Below, piece by piece: positions 46,905-58,479 of a DNA stretch of 64,000 nt (its first letter is position 1; every line of letters starts with the position of its first letter). A model generated the notes under the pieces. The model was not told the origin of the DNA, did no database searches, and saw only the letters and a list, made by a program, of their open reading frames with translations. Position numbers and translations under genes: made by a program. This DNA comes from Ignelater luminosus (Eukaryota > Arthropoda > Insecta > Coleoptera > Elateridae), in contig VTPC01005496.1 of NCBI GenBank assembly GCA_011009095.1, positions 17,471 to 81,470 of the forward strand. The letters are read 5' to 3'.

Positions 46905-48055
46905 ATTGTCGTGGATTGTTTCGTTAATTGTTATTGTTGACTTTTTGGGAAAGCTAACATTAATGAGTCAAGGTTTGTCGCACTAAAAATGTTGCTGAAG
47001 GACAATGCCCATCAAATTCCACCTCTGAAGTATCGTTTCGAAATGTGTCGTGGGCAAGTGATGCTCTTACAGAATACGATTTGCTCATATTAACAGCTGC
47101 CATGATGGTTGAAATCGTAAACTAATAATATTGTAGGCGGTTTTTATGCTTTTCTGCAAGTTTATAAATAGTAAAACACCCAAACTGCAGTACCGTTTTA
47201 CACCTTTAATGCTTATTGCACTTTTATCCTGAAAGGTCACCAAAATGCCTCTATAACTTGCCAAACTTTATAAAGGATTTTGAATTTCTTAAAAATTTTT
47301 AATTTAAGAAAGTAAGTAAACTTTGCTAGCAAATTCTTTCTAGATCAATTTGACAAACTTGAACTTTCCTCTCTGAATTATTTTATTTACAAAATGTTCT
47401 AATTTCCTTTTACTTAGTAACTGTAAAATTAGTTTATGGCCATTCAAGCAAATCTAAAACCATAAAGTTAACGTAAAAGTTAGGGTCTGTTAAATTTTAA
47501 TTTTTAGGGATTTTAATTACGAAGGTAAACCTTGAAATTTGATATGCTTTCTGTTATATTCGCCAGTATAAAGCAATTACGTAGATAACAAATTTAATTA
47601 TGCAGATTTTTTAATTTTATTTTTAGATTTTTAAATCAAGTTGTAGTTTTGATTGATTTCCCACGTCTCCTCACATTAAACTTTTTTATTGGCCATGTGC
47701 ATTAATTAAGAGAAGTTTACTTTACAACAGAAAGATACGGATAGAATGTCAGTATTGAGCTTTTACTGACATTCCTTAAAAAATCCTCCACTGTTGCCAT
47801 TTTTTATTATTAGTCTAAATTTCAGTCGCTGCTCGTTTGTAATAAATTGTTGATTAATGATAACATAGAATATTGTAAAGGTATCTTCCAGCAAGCAAAA
47901 TGAGGACTTGCTGGATTTTGATAAAATTATTCTGAATGAAATTTTTATAATTATGCAATATTTTAAACTATTTTATGATAATACAGCACTTTACTATCTG
48001 AGATGTTTAATAATCATTTTTTATTGCTTTGCTAGTTATCTCACTTTTTTTGTAT
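46905..48055. other. AT-rich stretch with one hairpin
   Basis: The only structure noted is an 11-bp perfect hairpin at 47744-47774. No gene is seen. Confidence 0.4.
47744..47774. other. Perfect 11-bp hairpin
   Basis: GAATGTCAGTA (47744-47754) is the reverse complement of TACTGACATTC (47764-47774), with a nine-base loop. The stem is too short for a typical microRNA precursor. Confidence 0.7.
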
Positions 48056-48059
48056 AGTG

Positions 48060-49296
48060 CGCTTCTATTCTGGAGGACGTCTTTGGTTACTGCCATGGTA
48101 GCCTTATTCCACTTTTTTTTTCATCTGTCATACTATTTGCAGCGTTAGCATTTTTCTAAAGACGTCTTTTAATCATGGCCCAATATCGCTCAATTGGGCG
48201 TGCGTGGCAGCAGTCTGGTAGATTAAACTCTTTCTCAACAAAACTGACTCATTGCTTTCTGTACTACTTCCTAGTGTAGGAAGTACGAAGTTTTATTTAC
48301 ACGAAGTTCTTGTACTTCTGAGAACGTCGAAATGGATCATATCAAAGAATTGTTATTAAATCTTGCTTCAAGCGCAAGAAAACTGATGTAACCATAGAAT
48401 GCTAAAGAACACTTTTGGTAACCAAACTTTAAGCCAAGCAACAAATGAAACTCTAAGGTCACTAGAATCGTTGTATTCAAACCGCCCAGGATGACTACTT
48501 TGAAAGTGATGGTGGAGATTAGAAGTTAATTTGAGTATTCATGTTTTCATGAGCTGATTCTAGGAAATTTTGGGTACCACCTCGTATGCTTTGTAATCAT
48601 CGGCAAGTCTTTTTTATGAACATTCTTTTTGATATAAATCGGCATTCAAATTTTTTTGAATACAAAGAGGGCTAGATTTCATGCCGCGCTTGCCATACTA
48701 AAACTCTCTTTCCATATTCTCCACAAAGATTGACTTATCCTTTTTGTCTACATGAGTATGTTTCTCAACAGTGTGGAACTGGGACCCTTAGCAAAGTTTT
48801 ATAATCATCAAATTTGCAGTAGGCCTCGTCATCCATTACAATAAACTGATATTTCTTCGTTAAGAAGTTGTCATACAGTTTTCTTGCCCGTTTCATTACA
48901 ACTGCCAATTGTTTTTCATCTCTTTTAGGCTGTTTCTGTTTTTTATAAGTCTTTAAATTGTGCCTTTTCTTTTATCTCCTAAATCATTCCTATAGAGTTC
49001 CTGCTTTTTTCGCAACATCATGTATTGATAGCATTGAGTTGCTTTTAAATACCTTCAGTACTTTTCTGTCCAATTCTGAATTGGAAGATCCACGTTTACG
49101 ACCAGTCTTCGAAAATACAATTTTGACCAAACCTTATATAATTTAGGAAGTCCCTCATAACTAACATTAATGAATTAACATTGTGATTCTTAGCCAACTG
49201 TCTTATAGAAATTCCTTTTGTCCAACACCACTCGTCCAAAATTGCTTTTCTCTCATTTATATATTGATTGTCGCCATGCCTATAAACTGTACACAA
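48060..49296 (-). pseudogene. Tc1/mariner-superfamily transposase pseudogene
   Basis: On the minus strand the N-terminal part (49296-49100) has a helix-turn-helix look: LDEWCWTKGISIRQLAKNHN. A long open stretch at about 48805-48958 reads KKQKQPKRDEKQLAVVMKRA and QFIVMDDEAYCKF, where MDDE carries the first catalytic aspartate. GKRVLVWQA follows at about 48690. At about 48175-48225 HARPIERYWAMIKRRL supplies the third acidic residue in the R-P-I-E-x-x-W motif. The middle, around 48240-48580, is replaced by unrelated sequence including a plus-strand mariner end, so a later insertion has probably split it. Many stops are present. The subfamily is uncertain. Confidence 0.72.
48466..48522 (+). pseudogene. 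Mariner C-terminal fragment nested in another transposase
   Basis: The frame gives NRCIQTAQDDYFESDGGD and a stop at 48520-48522, matching the R-C-I-x-x-x-G-D-Y-F-E end of mariner-type transposases. It lies in the opposite orientation to the surrounding transposase. Only the last 18 codons are readable in one frame. Confidence 0.45.
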
Positions 49297-49867
49297 ACTT
49301 CACATATTTTCATTTGAAGTGCTTATCAACAAACAAATAAACAAGCTACTGTCTTCATTATTTTAAAAACATTTCTAAGCTTCTGTTTGCGATTATTTAA
49401 AAATGTCGATTTTCTTTTCGATACAGTCCTTTTACGTATCTTCATCTTCTAGAATGCTTGACGGTGCCATACGGGTGTTATCCATACTTATTTCTTAATA
49501 AATAAAAGTAAATCATACACAAAAAATCTTTTTAAGGCGAGCAGGTCAACATGTCAACCGCAGGTTATTACCTTGAATAGAACAAACTGCCCAGTGGTTC
49601 GACAGTTCTTCCCATGCGCAAGAACTCAAAAATTGAGTTTATATGGGCTAAGTTCGTTTTTCTTCCAAATCACCAATTATGATTTGAATCAAATTGCTGA
49701 TATAACTGTTTGAAATCTTTCAATAATCTGTTTATCTAACCTACACTAGTGGCCAAAAGTCTGAGTACATCTTATGGAAACTTTATTTTGAGAAAAAGAA
49801 AGATACAAATACTTTTTGTTAATATAATTTATTATTATCTTAATACAGTTAACGCTGTACTCTTTAT

Positions 49868-49898
49868 AAAAAAAAAAATATATATATATATATATATA
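49868..49898. repeat. A-run and (TA)n microsatellite
   Basis: A run of A is followed by about nine TA units, inside the Tc1-like element between its left end and the transposase stop. Confidence 0.9.
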
Positions 49899-49925
49899 AA
49901 TCTCTAAATAGAAAACTTAGAATAA

Positions 49926-50866
49926 TTAAATTTTTGTCTCATCGATAAATCCACCTTTGTTTTTAATAATCACATTGCATAATCTTGGCATGCGATTTAT
50001 TAGTTTATCCAAAATTTTAGCACCAATTTCTTGCCACGCTGCTTGAAGAAGTTTCCATAAACGATTATGTGACTTTAGAAAATCTTACCGAACCTTCCCA
50101 CAGAAGCTCGATCGGATTGAGATCAGGCGATTGTGGGGGCCAAAACATAGCTACTATTTCGCGTCTTCGCTCTTTTTCAGACAAAAAGCGTTTGCATAAT
50201 TTATAATTATGTTTAGGATCATTGTCCTGCTGGAAAATGAATCCTCTTCCAATGAGACGCCTACCAGAAGGCAATGCATGATCCTCGAGAATTTTTTTGT
50301 ATCCTTCTTTGTTGAGAGTTCCTTCTATTCTGTGTAGATCTCCAGTCTTATTATTACCAAAACAACCCCAAACCATTACAGAACCTCCCCTGTGTTTGAC
50401 AGTCCCAACAACACATTCATCTGATATCCTCTCTCCAACCGATCGCCGTACATAAACACGACGTTTTGAACCGAAGATTTCAAATTTTGATTCATCTGAC
50501 CATAATACCTTTTTTCATTGATTACGTGTCTAATTATTTTGCCCAAATGAATCTTTTACGCTTATTTTCGGTTTTCAATAATGGCTTTTTCACAGCTATT
50601 CTGCCAAATAAACCAGCTTTTCGTAACCGTCGTTTTATGGTACTTAAACTAACCGGATCTTCTCGCCTGCTGTTTAGATCAGCGGTAATTTCTGGAGCTG
50701 TTAATCGCCTATTGCGTTTGCTTATGATGATAACTGCATCACCTTCAGTTTTTGTGGTTTTTCTTGGACGACCTGATCTGGGTTTACTTATAAGCTTTCC
50801 AGTAGACTGATATCTTTCTTTGACTGAACTTCTAATTTCACTTGACAGTTCTTTTTTAATTTTCAT
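49926..50866 (-). pseudogene. Tc1-like DD34E-type transposase pseudogene
   Basis: From ATG at 50866 the frame starts MKIKKELSSEIRSS, then KPRSGRPRKTT. About 25 residues of the first helix-turn-helix that normally lie between these appear deleted. The second DNA-binding part contains RRLTAPEITADLN and LSTIKRRLRKAGL. After a frameshift near 50525, a degenerate SDE motif (about 50490) marks the first catalytic aspartate. MVWGCFG (50376) and FQQDNDPKH carry the next segment and the second aspartate, and SPDLNPIELLWE the final glutamate. A gap of several residues and frame changes follow near 50070. The C terminus reads LLQAAWQEIGAKILDKLINR and ends GGFIDETKI with a stop at 49926-49928. All catalytic residues survive, but the frame is broken. 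Confidence 0.9.
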
Positions 50867-51489
50867 TTTTGAATAATAAAAAACTTTTGAAAGGCAATTT
50901 AAAATGGTTCGCACATTACACATTTACCATAAAATTGATTTGACAAGTGAAAACACGAGCTGCTTTGGTTATTTTCAGTAATACCCTACTTGATTTAATC
51001 ACAAAAAATACGTATAACTTAGATGTGTGAACGAAAGAGCAATAAAAATCAAAATTATATTAGATTGAAAAACAGGTAAGTACAGTATCTCGATGTTGCA
51101 TGTTTCATATAACAAGAATTAATTATAAAATAATTGTTTCTGCAGAACAGTACTGACAAACAAAACCTTTCTGAATCAAAATTTGGCATGTGACAACTGA
51201 AAATACTGAAAACCTATTAAGTTATTAGGTGTACTCAGACTTTTGACCACTAGTGTATACTTGCGTTGCTTTTGGTTATTATTTCCTGTAATTTGTTATA
51301 TTGTTGTCAAAATTGTATTAATTGCATTATTATAAGGGTAAGTAAAAGATAAATGATTGAATTTTACAATTTTCTACTATAATTTACGATTTTTGTCTTA
51401 TAACTAACTTATATGCTAGTTTTTGTAATATTTTTTATGGAAATCCAGCTGCGCACCTTTTACAATACAAAACGCTTTAAAAGACTGAA

Positions 51490-52533
51490 AACATCCTCAT
51501 ACTTAATGTCTAGTAAAAACAAATCTAGAAATGAAAATGTTGATGATTCAGAAGGAACTACGCCTTTTAGTGTCATCAGAAACCGTCACAAAACTAGAGA
51601 CGCGCCTTCTCCCAATAATGGTCTGCAACTTACACCAAAGAAAAATGTATATCAGTATGAAACTTTTGAGAAACCCAAATGGAGAAAAATTTGATCAGAA
51701 CATTCTACTGCTTTTAGCAACTTATCTGTGCGTACTGAAGAATATTTCAAAATCTAAAAGACGTTAGGTTTCCACAGATTTTGGAAATACTATTTGATGC
51801 AAATTGTTACTCAGTTACAGTTACTCATTTATGCTGTCCAAAAGAACAATCACAACTTCAGATTACTGCTAGTAAGATGCACGTTTTTATTGGAATCCTA
51901 TTGTGGACTGGTTATTACAGTATGTGGGTATTATTGATGATACAAATCAAAAGATATCTCTAACTAGCAGATAACAATGCCGTAGAAACAGTGAAATACA
52001 GTATTCGATCATCGTAAAAGATTTCTGTCAGTTAGGAATCTATTGGATACAAAAATGAATTTTAAGCAGTTCTTTCCAATATTGCTCTGTATTTGGCGTT
52101 TACTGTGGAAAAAAGAGCAGTGAGAGCAAACGGTCCTTAGAAGCAGGTGCAGTTCTAAAATTACTGAGCCATGCGCAGGAGTCCACAAAGGATAATATGT
52201 TTTTTGATAGCTTAACGTAAAGGTTTCGGAGCTATTGGAATAATAAGAAAGAAGAAGACTGTGCCAGACAATGTCCTGTACCATCTTATTTACGTGCAAC
52301 AGAACAAGCAAGAAGAAGATAATGAAGATGTTGCTCGTGATCCATTTGGTCCTTCTTACGAAAAAGTTCCTAATCAGCTAAGATATTGTCAGTGCAGTGA
52401 AGAGTCTGTTGGCAATGTGAAGAATGCGTCAAAACTTTATGCATTAAAAGAGACAGCTTCATCCCGTAGTATAAACTATAGCAATGCATTGTCCTGTTGC
52501 ACTTGTTTGAGTACAGATTTTTTTAAGACCTAA
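51490..52533 (+). pseudogene. piggyBac-like transposase pseudogene
   Basis: The frames match the order of piggyBac-type transposases. At 51781-51930 LEILFDANCYSVTVTHLCC is followed by QITASKMHVFIGILLWTGYY, the F-x-G-I-L-x-x-x-G-Y block. At about 52090-52200, frames give VYCGKKSSESK and AGAVLKLLSHAQESTKDNMF, then FDSLT, the F-F-D-N-x-x-T-S block with an acidic residue. GAIGIIRKKKTVP (about 52225-52265) matches the G-T-I-R-x-N-R motif. The tail (52261-52533) carries several cysteines. Frameshifts and stops occur throughout. I could not locate the terminal inverted repeats or a TTAA duplication with certainty. Confidence 0.72.
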
Positions 52534-52539
52534 GGGCAT

Positions 52540-55500
52540 TTTTGGTTTTTTTCTTCTTAAGCAGAGATTTGAATATAGAAACATTCTAATTACCATTAAG
52601 CGTTACTGATAGTATCATCAGCTCGATTTTTTCATCTCTATCTCGAAAAACAGAAAAAGCACTTTAGGGCAGCTATTTTGAACTAACTAGGTTTTGTCAC
52701 GAATAAGGAAGCTACGTGTAATTATTTTTAGTGATACCTACGGTTCAAATTATAATCTTAGTAATGTTTACATTAATTTTGGTCAAAACTGAAAAATCTG
52801 TAGAATCTTCGCTTAATCCAAATCACTGTTTGACTGATAGACTCGAGGAATTTGTTGCATAAAAGATCTTGTATGTGAGACTTGAAACTTTCCATCTCTG
52901 CCAGTTGGCTCGTGAGCCAAATAAAGTTAATTTTATAAAACAAAACTAATCAAAATAATTTTTATTTGTTTTGCAACAGTTGGATTATTACTCATATTAG
53001 ATAGCAAAGAAGATCATTTTGCCAAAGTGAAATTTTGAGTTTCCCTCGTCCATTTTCACTAAACACATCAATGGGTGAGGAAAAAGAATTTAAACTAATC
53101 TAAAAGAAGAGTTTATTTTATTGATGAGATGAACTTTTTGATGATTGGCGCCCTAATACATTTGGCATTTTTTGTCTCACTGGGATTATTATTTAATAAT
53201 GTATGTCTTGGTCATTGAGTCAGCTGTTTACTTTCTTTTACATTACCGTCATCAGTGTGCAGTTTTTTTTACTTAAAATGAATCTTCCTCAATTATTTGT
53301 ATATTTAATGACTCATTGTAATTGTAATCTGCAGGTACTGGTTTCATACGTTTCTAGTATGCCTAGAAGTAAAAAATGTCCCACTAATTAGAGCTGGGAA
53401 TTTTCTACACTAAACTTGTGAGAGATTTGTTTGAACAATTAACAAGAGTGTTTAAGGAAGCAATTTAAATTCTTCATGCTTGACACTAACTAAAAGAATA
53501 CTGCCTGTAGTTGATGACGCAGAAAACTACGTTTTGAATAAAGAATATAAATTCAATTAAATTACAAAGTACGATATACTAATAATTATAACCTAATTTT
53601 TTAATATAAAAACTGAAGGTTTTACAGTTAAAGTCAATTTTATTTCTATAAACTGTTACAGATACTTAAAATACCTTTTGAGCCTATTCGGATCGTGACT
53701 TCATGTTAGAAGTTCACGCTTTTTCAATTATAGAATTAAGAAATGAGAAGGATAACTTTAATTAATTTACATTCTTTCCAACATAGCGCTTTAATAATAA
53801 TAATTCTTACTACGTTTTCATTTCTTAAAGGGCGATACATCTTTTAAGATGAAGTTTTTATCTTCAACATAGATTTTCTTTATGGGACGCGCATTCAAAC
53901 AAAAACTCTTGTGAATTCATAAATCAAGAGCCCACTTTTACGCTTTCCACATGTTACATATTTTTTTCATTTCTTTTTGATAACTGTCAAGCATTATTAA
54001 GATTAACCCAAATTCATTTAACAAGCTGCTTTTGTGCTTTAAAATTCAATTTTCCTTCTATTATCTTGTCTACCTAATTATTGTCCAATTCTAGCCTTGC
54101 CCGATTAAGCTACATTTTCAATAAACCAAATGATGTGCATAAACGCATTGCGATGTAATCGGGTAACTAAGTCAATGCTAACGCATTATTATGAGGTAGG
54201 CCAGTATGTCTAAACGTGATCGTTTTGTAACACCATCACACTATTTTATAAGAATGGAAAGGTGTTTTGTAAAAGTTTAAATGCAACATTTTTATAAAAT
54301 AGAAACCCGTCCTTGCTTTATAAGCTAAATGTTGAGTGCCAGCCAGGCGAAAATAATATTTAAAGTAAGCAATTATTAGTATCCGGCAGGGTATTCTTCA
54401 ACGGTGTTTACTTTCTTCTTCTTGAGCACCTCATGCTTTTTGCCGTCATTACACCTTACCATTGTTGTAATGACAGATAAAGATGGGCTTGGCCATTGCA
54501 GTGCATGTTGGCCTTAAGGCGATTTCGAAGCAGCTAGCATGTAAATGTTACTAACGGATTCTAAAGATTCCGTAAATGTTTTATTATTACAAACCATAAA
54601 TATGAACACATAACAAACCTCTAGCTCACACTATGCTATTACAAATAAAATTACTAGAAAACAGGAAAATAACGTTCACTGTCACGAAAGCATTTTTATT
54701 TGTGTTTTCAAGTTCGACCTTTATATTACACGGCGTTTTACACGGGCGGGATTTTATTATACAGGTAGGTACGTTACAAGTTATAAATCTGAAATATTTC
54801 TTTAACGTGAAAAAGATCACACTGAGATCGTAAATAATAAAGCTAGTTATGTTGCAGACGTTAAAAAATTTTAAGCACAATCAATTTTGCAATATAATGA
54901 ACCAATCGTTCTTGGAATGAAAACTTGGGTGTGCCAATTATTGTTTGTTGTTTAACATAAAAGTAATATAAATGATAATAGTAACAATAATGAAATGTAA
55001 ACAAGGAATTTTTTAAATATTTGAAACTAAATGGTCGAATTTAAATAGAAAATGAATCGATCTGGTAAATTGATTACTACTAGAAAGGGTTTGCATGGAA
55101 ATGTTAATAAATTTAAAGATTTTTTTGTTAACTAAAATTATTGGTTTATGCTAAATGATACGGCTTAAATGTCAATAAAATTAAAATTGGAATTAAATCT
55201 AAATTTCACACTTTTACTTAAATACATATTTAATGAATTCAAACCGTTCTTTGGTTTATGTATTTACAGTTTTATGCTTCAAAATGTTTACAAAGAACTC
55301 CATTTACTCTGCAGGTGTTCACTTTCAATGTTTTAATGTTAATTCTGTGTTTGCAGTGATGAAAATGTTTGCAGAGTTGAGTAACTAATTTTCGAAAGAA
55401 ATTGTTTTACATTTTATTGTAGTAACATATAATTACTTTACACTAATATTAATTAGTTAATGAATAAAAGAAAATCACAAATGGAAAATTCTCTTTTTTA

Positions 55501-56380
55501 GCCGCAGGTGTAACTTAATAATTGTTTACTGTGTAAGTTTCAGAATAAGGTCGATTTGAGAAATTTACGATTTACGATAATACAAACTTCAAACTTGAAT
55601 TCGTGGGACCATTGTTGCAGTTTACACACTTGAAAGAACTGATAGAGTTTTTGACAATTAGCATGACTGATTTTCAAATTTACATATATGGAGTTCGCAG
55701 GGCACTTCACATCGCTTTAAAGGCACATCAAACTACTTCATAACTTAAATTGCTTTAAACGTCCCAAGGTCAAGATTGAACCACAATCGGCGTAGCCTAT
55801 CTACTTAAGCTATTGAAACACTAATGTAATGTAATTATTGTTTGTTTTGCGGTAGAGACTGTTAAAATAGCAATTTTGTATAGTCTTTTTATTATAACAA
55901 ACAACAAAATCCTCATTTCTGCTAAAATAAAAAATCCAAATATTTGTAATTATAAGGCTGCAAGATTAATGAAGGACAACATCTCGTGTTGAGTGAAACT
56001 CACACAAAATGTTGACTTATGTTTCAGAACAAATGATTCACTGATTCGCTGCATTCACTTATAAATATTACGTTTCATTGTCAGGGATCGCCAGAATAAC
56101 TCTTAAAGGACATCGCGTGTAGGTTGAAAGGTTTGATGTTAGACCCTCTCCTTTATTTCACAAGGTGACATAATCAAGCCCGCCAGAATCACGTCAATTG
56201 ACAGCTTTGAAATTAGAAGTCTACTTTGTTTCTAGACAAAAGATGAGTATGAAAATGGCGTTGTTGAAAAAAGCGCTACAGTGTAGCCCCCTTTTGCTTT
56301 AATATTGTTATTAGGTAGTCAAATACCCCACGCCTCAAGTAAAAACATTTGAAGACCTTATATCCCTAGTTGAGAAGTAT
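52540..56380. other. AT-rich stretch without recognisable gene
   Basis: Frames such as 53203-53391 and the overlapping pair at 54626-54880 have no motif. No repeat with defined ends was seen. Confidence 0.4.
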
Positions 56381-56417
56381 AAAGTGGTCTTTCTGCTACA
56401 CATTAAACTCAATTAAA

Positions 56418-56490
56418 ATAAATTTTGCTTGCGCATGAAGCCCGTAAGTAGGATGATTACAGAAGGTGCAGAAAGACTATTCGCTAAAAT
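56418..56490. repeat. Direct repeat, left copy
   Basis: It shares TGCTTG, GCATGAA, then GAAGGTGCAGAAAGACTA with 56785-56855, about 367 bases to the right. This suggests an old tandem duplication. Confidence 0.6.
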
Positions 56491-56504
56491 GTAGGTCCCA
56501 GTCG

Positions 56505-56541
56505 GTAGATTCGCAGGAACTTGAAGAACCTGCGAATCTAC
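56505..56541. other. Perfect 13-bp hairpin
   Basis: GTAGATTCGCAGG (56505-56517) pairs with CCTGCGAATCTAC (56529-56541) across an 11-base loop. It lies between the two direct repeats. It could be a transposon end relic or a chance palindrome; it is short for a microRNA precursor. Confidence 0.75.
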
Positions 56542-56784
56542 TAGAAGCTGAATGCCTCTAAGAATTTTGAATGCCAATAAACAACAAAGCCTAAAGAAAC
56601 GTGAGAATGAGTCCGTTATTAATGAGTCAGGGTTTCCCAAGGAGACACAGATTTAGTGTCAAACTTATGTGATTCCGCAAGGAAATTGTAAGTTGATACT
56701 TTTGTAGGCCTTAAATCTGGAGGAAGGGAGGAGGTTCAAAATGTTCTCCTACACATGGAGCATTTTTGGAATTATCAAAGTAGA

Positions 56785-56855
56785 TTTCTGCTTGGGCATG
56801 AAACCTAAAGATGGAACAATTCTTGAAGGTGCAGAAAGACTACGCCGAGTGAACT
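56785..56855. repeat. Direct repeat, right copy
   Basis: TGCTTGGGCATGAAACCTAA and GAAGGTGCAGAAAGACTAC correspond to the left copy at 56418-56490. Confidence 0.6.
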
Positions 56856-56859
56856 CACT

Positions 56860-57265
56860 ACAATCGAATTCCCAGTCTATAAAGAGTCATTATAATTCAA
56901 GGCCTTTTTAGAAGACTCAGATTTATTAGTCAGTGACACATCTTGCTAACATCCATTTCTCGGAATTCAAAATAAATTTGTTTGCTTATTTTGTTGTGTG
57001 ACTGAGGCTCTGGATTGCGGCTTTCTTGGACCTAACGGCTTCAACCACTAGTGGTAATTTTGCCGCATTACCGTATATTAGAATGTAGCCAGTCTCAGAG
57101 CTGTTTCAACCCTCGCACCTCGGTAGGGATTTGTGATAACCTTCCGAAGTCAAAATACTAATTACCGCGTTCATTCATTATAAACTTGAAATTCCACAAA
57201 ATGGTTATGCATGTGTTTGTTCGTCCCAACAGAATTTTTTGAAATGAAGATCATTTACTTCTTAA
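56860..57265. other. Non-coding stretch before the mariner element
   Basis: A moderately GC-rich part at 57000-57140 has no open frame or motif I recognise. Confidence 0.35.
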
Positions 57266-57269
57266 TATA

Positions 57270-58473
57270 CGAGGGTTGCTATTTATGTATCCGGAATTGA
57301 CAACAATAGCGTCATCTGACATATCCATCGTAAAGTTTGCCATTTTTGACGTATACGTATTCAGAACGTTTTGTAATGCGAACGCTATTTGCGTAGTTTA
57401 TAGTGACTTGCAAATTTCATTTCAGTCAAAAAATGGAATTAACTCGTGAAAATTTCCCAGCGATGATTTACAATTACTTTCGACACGGATTATCTCAGCA
57501 ACAGTGCATCGATTAACTCACTTCAACTTTTGACCATGAAGCACCATCTAAAACCACTGTATATCACTGGTTTAGCGATTTCAATCGCGGGCGTCATTCG
57601 CTCACGGACGAATCTAAAGAAAGTCGTCCAAAGTCGGAAAACATGGATGCTGTGCACAAACTGTTAATGCAAGATTGCCATGTGACATACCGTGAAGTTG
57701 AGGCATCCCTAGACATTAGTATGACAAGAATACATCAGATTTTACATAAATATTTAGCCGTGAGAAAGATTTGTTCGCGTTGAATTCCGCATAATTTGAC
57801 AATCGCGCAAAAACACGCTCGTGTTGATTGGTGCAGAGCAATACTCAAAAAGTTCAATCGTGGTACCTCAAAAGCCGTGTATAACATATACACAGGGGAC
57901 AAATCTTAGATCTATGCGTATGAGCCCGAAAGTAAACAGCAGTCAACTGTATGGGTCTTCCAAGATGAGCCGAACCCAACAAAAGTTGTTCGCGCAAAAA
58001 GCACTTTGAAGCAAATGGTAGTCTGTCTTTGGGATAAACGGACATGTGGTTACAGTGCCACCGGATGATCGTAGGGCGGTCAATTCTGAATGGTACACAG
58101 CCATTTCTTTGCTAGAAGTATTTGGAGAAATAAGAAAAAACAACCAGCGACGCAGGATCATCCTTCACATCTCAATATTTGACCGGTCAAAACATCGAAC
58201 TGATGGGTCATCCGCCGTACACTCCTGATTTGGCACCCAATGATTTGAAGAATAAATTACTTGGTCAACGATTTTCGACGCCAGAAGCTGAGGTTAATGC
58301 GCTCAAAATGCATGTTTTGGAAATACCTCAATCGGAATGGAATAAGTGCTATAGCAATTGGTTCACACGTATGCAAAAGTGTATCGATCATCGCGGAGAA
58401 TATTTTGAAAAACAATAAAACTATTTTCAATGATAAATATTTGTTATTCTGGATATATAAATAGCAACCCTCG
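57270..58473 (+). mobile_element. Mariner transposon, inactive, with TA duplication
   Basis: CGAGGGTTGCTATTTATGTA continues TCCGGAAT at the left end (57270-57297). The reverse complement of the right end reads CGAGGGTTGCTATTTATATA then TCCAGAAT, so the inverted repeats are about 28 bp with two mismatches. TA lies on both sides (57268-57269 and 58474-58475). Removing the three visible deletions, the 1204-base length is close to the family's usual 1.3 kb. A single broken transposase gene fills the plus strand. Confidence 0.95.
57433..58418 (+). pseudogene. Mariner transposase pseudogene
   Basis: ATG at 57433 opens MELTRENFPAMIYNYFRHGL and the same frame continues to about 58030 with three stops: TAA after QQQCID, TGA after ICSR (normally W) and TAG after GDKS (normally W). 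The N-terminal DNA-binding part (KTTVYHWFSDFNRG) and linker (HNLTIAQKHARVDWCRA) are clear. The first catalytic aspartate is in TGDKS. A frameshift near 58035 leads to VNSEWYTAISLLEVFGEIRK. The segment with the second aspartate (the HHDNA motif) is deleted at about 58168. MGHPPYTPDLAPND keeps the third aspartate, but the following FFLFPHI-type residues are missing. The C terminus MQKCIDHRGEYFEKQ and its stop at 58416 are intact. Loss of a catalytic residue makes it dead. Confidence 0.95.
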
Positions 58474-58479
58474 TATCTT

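Larger units (their letters stand above)
49744..51255 (-). mobile_element. Tc1-like transposon, near full length
   Basis: CACTAGTGGCCAAAAGTCTG, continuing AGTAC, at 49744-49768 is matched in reverse complement at the right end (51231-51255) with a single mismatch. TA flanks both ends (49742-49743 and 51256-51257), the target duplication of this superfamily. The 1512-base length is normal for Tc1 elements. It contains one transposase gene on the minus strand that is broken by small indels. The well-preserved ends suggest a relatively recent insertion. Confidence 0.93.
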
